Shown: positions 51,062 to 54,287 of the stretch, in pieces
Layout: the number at the start of each line of letters is the position of its first letter
Position numbering within the stretch: the first letter of the stretch is position 1
DNA from: CANJJB01 sp964449295
GTDB lineage: Bacteria > Chlamydiota > Chlamydiia > Chlamydiales > Rhabdochlamydiaceae
Length of the DNA: 54,287 bases
Direction of reading: 5' to 3'
Assembly (NCBI GenBank): GCA_964449295.1
Contig: CAYUZN010000001.1
Location: forward strand, 1 to 54,287
The notes under the pieces: generated by a model
Seen by the model: the letters and a program-made list of their open reading frames with translations, nothing else
Told to the model about the DNA's origin: nothing
Databases searched by the model: none
Made by a program: the position numbers and the translations under genes

Positions 51062-51823
51062 ATGCACGATCTTCCTATTGCAAAACCTCCTTGGACAATC
51101 TTAGGCAAAAAGCTTGAAAGCCTATGCCGCAAAGCTCTCTATCAATTCAAATTGTTAGATGAAGCTCCTAAAATTGCCATTGCTCTTAGTGGAGGAAAAG
51201 ATAGCCTCACATTGCTCTATCTTTTGAAGGCGATTTCAGGAAGAGGGTTCCCTCCGTTTGAAATTCATGCCATTCACGTAGCAGGAGAATTTTCGTGCGG
51301 AGCCTCTGTCAGTGAAAACTTTCTTCGCCCTATCTGTGACGCCCTAGAGGTAAATTTTATTTTGAAACAATCTGATCAAAAAAGAGAGTCGCTGGCTTGC
51401 TACAGCTGTTCTAGAGAAAGAAGAAAGCTCATCTTTGAGGCTGCTAAAGAAATAGGTATTCATACAATTGCTTTTGGGCACCACCGCGATGACAGTATCG
51501 AAACTCTTCTTCTCAACTTGCTCCATAAAGCAGAATTTGCAGCCAATTTGCCCAAAATCACGATGTATGATTATGGTGTCACCATTATAAGACCCCTAAT
51601 TTTTATTTCAGAACAAGAGATCGTAGCTTTTGCCAAACTTCACGGATTTGCCCGAATTACATGTCAATGCCCTGTCGGACAAAATTCTATGCGCAAAAAA
51701 GTCAAAGAACTCTTAAACTCTATTGAAGAATTATTTCCCAATACCAGGGCCAATCTCTCCCAAGCCAGCTTGCAATATGGCTCTTCAAAAGCTTCTATTA
51801 AAAAACTTAACTTGTTAGAATAA
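51062..51823 (+). CDS. ttcA: tRNA 2-thiocytidine(32) synthetase TtcA-like
   Basis: TtcA uses ATP and an iron-sulfur cluster to thiolate cytidine 32 of some tRNAs. The PP-loop IAIALSGGKDSLTLLYLL is complete. The cluster cysteines appear as CYSCSRERR and CQCP (C-x2-C near 118-121 and a cysteine near 200), with IAFGHHRDDSIETLLLNLL between. Length 253 is slightly short for the family (about 270-310). A relation to TilS exists through the PP-loop, but the C-x2-C pair separates them. The gene follows the tRNA cluster and precedes putP by seven bases. Confidence 0.85.
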   Translation: MHDLPIAKPPWTILGKKLESLCRKALYQFKLLDEAPKIAIALSGGKDSLTLLYLLKAISGRGFPPFEIHAIHVAGEFSCGASVSENFLRPICDALEVNFILKQSDQKRESLACYSCSRERRKLIFEAAKEIGIHTIAFGHHRDDSIETLLLNLLHKAEFAANLPKITMYDYGVTIIRPLIFISEQEIVAFAKLHGFARITCQCPVGQNSMRKKVKELLNSIEELFPNTRANLSQASLQYGSSKASIKKLNLLE

Positions 51824-51830
51824 ACAGATT

Positions 51831-53252
51831 ATGTACATTCAAGAACTCATAGCAGTTGGTTGTTATTTTCTCTTGCTCTTAACGGTTGGTTTTTTCTCTT
51901 ACCAGAAACACTTATCGGCAACTGGTTTTATCATTGGCAATCGTTCGATGAACTGTTGGCTGACAGCTCTTGCTGCTCATGCTAGTGATATGAGTAGTTG
52001 GCTTTTTATGGCCTACCCTGCTGCTATATTTACCCAAGGTATTATGGGAGCTTGGACAGCAATTGGACTTATTGTCTGCATGTACCTCAACTGGCGCATC
52101 ATTGCTCCTAAAATTCGAGTAGCGACAGAAAAATTTGGTAGTTTGACGTTCTCTTCTTTTTTTGAAAGCAGGTTTAAAGACACGTCGGGATGGATTCGGG
52201 TTTTTTCAGCTCTTATCCTTATCGTTTTTTATACCATTTATATTTCAGCTGGTCTCACAACTCTCGGGTATAACTTAGAATTGCTCTTCCAATTAAAGTA
52301 TGTCGTCGGCGTCTTGATTGGACTGCTCATTGTTGTACCTTACGTGTTTTCAGGGGGATATTTAACTCTGGCGTGGATCGATCTATGTCAGGGACTATTT
52401 TTAATGTGCGTGATCATAGCCATACCTCTTTGCCTTTTGCCACAAGTGGGAGGATTCTCTGCTATCTCAGATACACTTCATCTTCATAATTTGAGTTCCC
52501 ATTTGATTCCCGATTTTTCTAAAGCCACACTTCTGTCAATTATTTCTATGGCATTTGGATGGGGGCTTGGGTACTTTGGACAACCTCATATCGTCACTAA
52601 ATTTATGGGCATCAAAAAAGTCTCCGATATGCCGACATCTAAATGGATTGGAATGACATGGATGGTTCTCTCTTTAGGCGCTGCCACTCTTGTAGGACTT
52701 GTAGGAATTGCCTTTTTTAATGGACAACTTACCAATCCAGAGCTTGTTCTTGTAGACATGGTTAAAAAATCCTTTTCCCCTCTTATTTTAGGGTTTGTTC
52801 TCTGTGCCATTATTGCAGCTGCTATTAATGCGATGAGTTCTCAAATTTTAGTTTTATCATCTAGCCTGACGGAAGATTTATATAAAAAATTATGGCGTAA
52901 ACACGCCTCTTCAAGAGAACTTCTGTTAGTTTCTCGTCTTGGTATTCTTGTGATTGCGTGTGCCTCTTTTTTGATTGCCTCTCGTCATACAAACACTATT
53001 TACGAGCTTGTTTTATATGCGTGGTCAGGCATTGGCTCATCGTTTGGTCCTCTTGTGATTCTCTCTCTCTACTCTAAAAGAACAAATAAGTATGGTGCTT
53101 GGGCGGGTATTTTAGTAGGAGGGCTGATTTCAGCTCTGTGGCCTCTTGTCAACCACACGATTGCCTCTCTCATCCCTGGATTTTTCTTAAGTTTTCTGTC
53201 AATTTTAATTGTTTCATATCTTACAAGACACAAACTCTCCCCTAGGGTATAA
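51831..53252 (+). CDS. putP: Sodium/proline symporter
   Basis: PutP is a sodium:solute symporter (SSS family) that imports proline. The 473-residue protein has 13 membrane segments and the family start FLLLLTVGFFSYQKHLSATGFIIGNRSMNCWLTALAAHASDMSSWLFMAYPAAIFTQG. AWIDLCQGLFLMCVI and FGWGLGYFGQPHIVTKFMGI follow, then AIIAAAINAMSSQILVLSSSLTEDLYK with the conserved sodium and substrate residues. An intracellular bacterium would use it to take proline from the host. Its last bases overlap an upstream extension of the surE frame but not the surE start used here. Confidence 0.9.
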   Translation: MYIQELIAVGCYFLLLLTVGFFSYQKHLSATGFIIGNRSMNCWLTALAAHASDMSSWLFMAYPAAIFTQGIMGAWTAIGLIVCMYLNWRIIAPKIRVATEKFGSLTFSSFFESRFKDTSGWIRVFSALILIVFYTIYISAGLTTLGYNLELLFQLKYVVGVLIGLLIVVPYVFSGGYLTLAWIDLCQGLFLMCVIIAIPLCLLPQVGGFSAISDTLHLHNLSSHLIPDFSKATLLSIISMAFGWGLGYFGQPHIVTKFMGIKKVSDMPTSKWIGMTWMVLSLGAATLVGLVGIAFFNGQLTNPELVLVDMVKKSFSPLILGFVLCAIIAAAINAMSSQILVLSSSLTEDLYKKLWRKHASSRELLLVSRLGILVIACASFLIASRHTNTIYELVLYAWSGIGSSFGPLVILSLYSKRTNKYGAWAGILVGGLISALWPLVNHTIASLIPGFFLSFLSILIVSYLTRHKLSPRV

Positions 53253-53259
53253 TAAATCC

Positions 53260-54036
53260 ATGGATAAAAAACCGAAAATTTTAATCACTAATGACGATGG
53301 CATTTTTTCTCCGGGACTCAAATGTTTATGGTCCTCTTTAGCAGAACATGCCGATCTTTTTATTATCGCCCCAGCTTACGATCAATCAGGTGTTGGTGTC
53401 GGAATTACTTTCCGCAAACCTCTCCAAATCGATAAAGTTGTTTGGGAAAATAACACTCCTGCGTGGAAAGTGAATGGCACACCTGCCGATTGTGTTAAAC
53501 TGGGATTAAGCGTCATTCTTAAAGAGAAACCCGATTTAATCGTCTCTGGTATTAATCGAGGCTCTAATGCAGGCAGAACTGTTCTATATAGCGGCACTGT
53601 CGGAGGTGCCATTGAAGGAGCACTGCGTAATATTCCAGGTGTTGCTTTTTCCTTTGAAGATATGGAACACCCTGATTATGTCACAGCTCAATCTTATATC
53701 TATCCTCTTGTTAAACATACGCTCGAGCACAAACTCCCTCAAGGAACTCTGTTAAATGTCAATTTCCCTCATACATCGAGAGAATTCAAAGGAATTAAAC
53801 TGGCGCGCCAAGGACGTAGTTATTGGGTTGACACACCTCATGAACGTATTCATCCTGAAGGCACGCCTTATTTTTGGCTAGGTGGTAAGTGGGATGACCA
53901 TGAAGAGCATCCTGAAAGCGATGTCCATCTCCTCAAACAAGGGTACATCACAGTCGTTCCTATTCACATCGATGAGTTAACCGATCATGAGCATTTAGCA
54001 AGCAGGAAAGAGTCATTCGAAAAACTATTTCCGTAA
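53260..54036 (+). CDS. surE: 5'-nucleotidase SurE
   Basis: SurE is a metal-dependent nucleoside-5'-monophosphate phosphatase. I start at the ATG at 53260 (MDKKPKILITNDDGIFSPGLKCL); the longer frame from 53209 runs through putP and is not family-like. ILITNDDG gives the metal-binding DD. APAYDQSGVGVGIT, WKVNGTPADCVKLGLS, DLIVSGINRGSNAGRTVLYSGTVGGAIEGAL and LNVNFP are all conserved. The length of 258 residues is usual. TATAAT at 53249-53254 could be a promoter -10 element, with the AT-rich spacer holding no strong ribosome site. Confidence 0.93.
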   Translation: MDKKPKILITNDDGIFSPGLKCLWSSLAEHADLFIIAPAYDQSGVGVGITFRKPLQIDKVVWENNTPAWKVNGTPADCVKLGLSVILKEKPDLIVSGINRGSNAGRTVLYSGTVGGAIEGALRNIPGVAFSFEDMEHPDYVTAQSYIYPLVKHTLEHKLPQGTLLNVNFPHTSREFKGIKLARQGRSYWVDTPHERIHPEGTPYFWLGGKWDDHEEHPESDVHLLKQGYITVVPIHIDELTDHEHLASRKESFEKLFP

Positions 54037-54287
54037 GTAGCAAGTATTCGAAGAATTGTATCAATAAAAAGGCGAAATATAGATGTCGGGCACAAGCGCC
54101 CCGCTCCCTTGCGCCTAACTAGTGCTTTGCCAAATCGATCCTCTTTCGCAAAAGTCCGTGCAGAGCACTGTTCCTTTTGCGTTCGGACCGCTCATTAACA
54201 TTCGCTTCAATTTTGCTGTGCCCTAGCGGCTATCGGCTGCTCCTGCATTCTTCCCCACACAGAAGGTGTGGGTCCCCTTCCATGTCA
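54037..54287. other. Unexplained GC-rich, hairpin-rich segment at the right edge
   Basis: No ORF of useful length is seen on either strand. The segment is visibly richer in G and C than its surroundings and rich in short inverted repeats. Examples are CCCACAC/GTGTGGG (54254-54272), GTGC-AGA-GCAC near 54159, CGCAAAAG/CTTTTGCG and GTCCG/CGGAC. Its left end shares ATATAGATGTCGGG with the hairpin at 31288-31345. It may be the edge of a structured RNA or of a repeat element that continues outside the window. Confidence 0.4.

Noticed and set aside
54037..54287. RNase P RNA or tmRNA fragment
   Set aside because: A string AAAGTCCG recalls RNase P, but the surrounding conserved blocks are absent; no tmRNA ends are seen.
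1..54287. CRISPR array or cas genes
   Set aside because: No regularly spaced direct repeats of CRISPR size and no Cas protein were seen; the palindromes are dispersed single copies.

Overview
The window comes from a member of the Chlamydiota, most probably an environmental (Parachlamydiales-type) chlamydia. The strongest evidence is gene order. The run rpsA-nusA-infB-rbfA-truB-ribF-ychF, followed by sctU-sctV-copN-scc1-malQ, is the same run as CT098 to CT087 in Chlamydia trachomatis. A second block, rpe-efp-accB-accC, matches CT121 to CT124. Extra metabolic genes, toxin-antitoxin remnants, small repeats and eukaryote-like domains set it apart from the pathogenic Chlamydiaceae. The genus cannot be fixed from this window.

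Layout. 1-5.2 kb: an accessory zone with two paralogous unknown genes (one cut by the window edge, one split by a stop codon) and two tandem membrane-anchored leucine-rich-repeat-like proteins. 5.3-13.7 kb, minus strand: a tightly overlapping nine-gene operon (aspartokinase-like, unknown, rpe, yvcK, HAD, efp, accB, accC, rfbA), with a palindromic TA-flanked element between accB and accC. 13.9-14.9 kb: a MYND-zinc-finger protein flanked by related short repeats. 15.1-24.5 kb, plus strand: translation and RNA-maturation genes. 24.5-28 kb: material between ychF and sctU that Chlamydia lacks: an RNA methyltransferase, a HipBA pair, a frame-broken trypsin-like protease and a second palindromic element. 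28-34.7 kb: type III secretion (SctU, SctV, gatekeeper CopN, chaperone Scc1) and malQ. 34.7-42.9 kb: DEAD-box helicase, hemB, phosphodiester glycosidase, MFS transporter, aldo/keto reductase and two RING-like membrane proteins. 43-50.6 kb: a segment bounded on the left by a decayed 3' part of tRNA-Tyr and on the right by the intact tRNA-Tyr. It carries dinD, a small gene broken by a third palindromic element, an AAA-ATPase/nuclease-like protein, a patatin, an outer-membrane-like protein, a ruined relBE pair and a third RING-like protein. 50.7-54 kb: tRNA-Thr, a SEC-C protein, ttcA, putP and surE. The last 250 bases are GC-rich, structured and unexplained.

The housekeeping genes supply fatty-acid precursors, translation factors, haem and nucleotide-sugar steps. 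The T3SS cluster and the eukaryote-like proteins (RING-like, MYND, LRR-like, patatin) suggest host interaction; effector status is inference. The observations most worth following are: (i) a three-member family of small membrane proteins with a conserved RING-like Cys/His pattern, two of them next to tRNA-Tyr sequence; (ii) a family of about 160-170 bp palindromes flanked by TA, with a shared 20-base core but different outer arms in each copy, one of which cleanly interrupts a reconstructable gene; (iii) a tRNA-bounded segment of about 7.5 kb.
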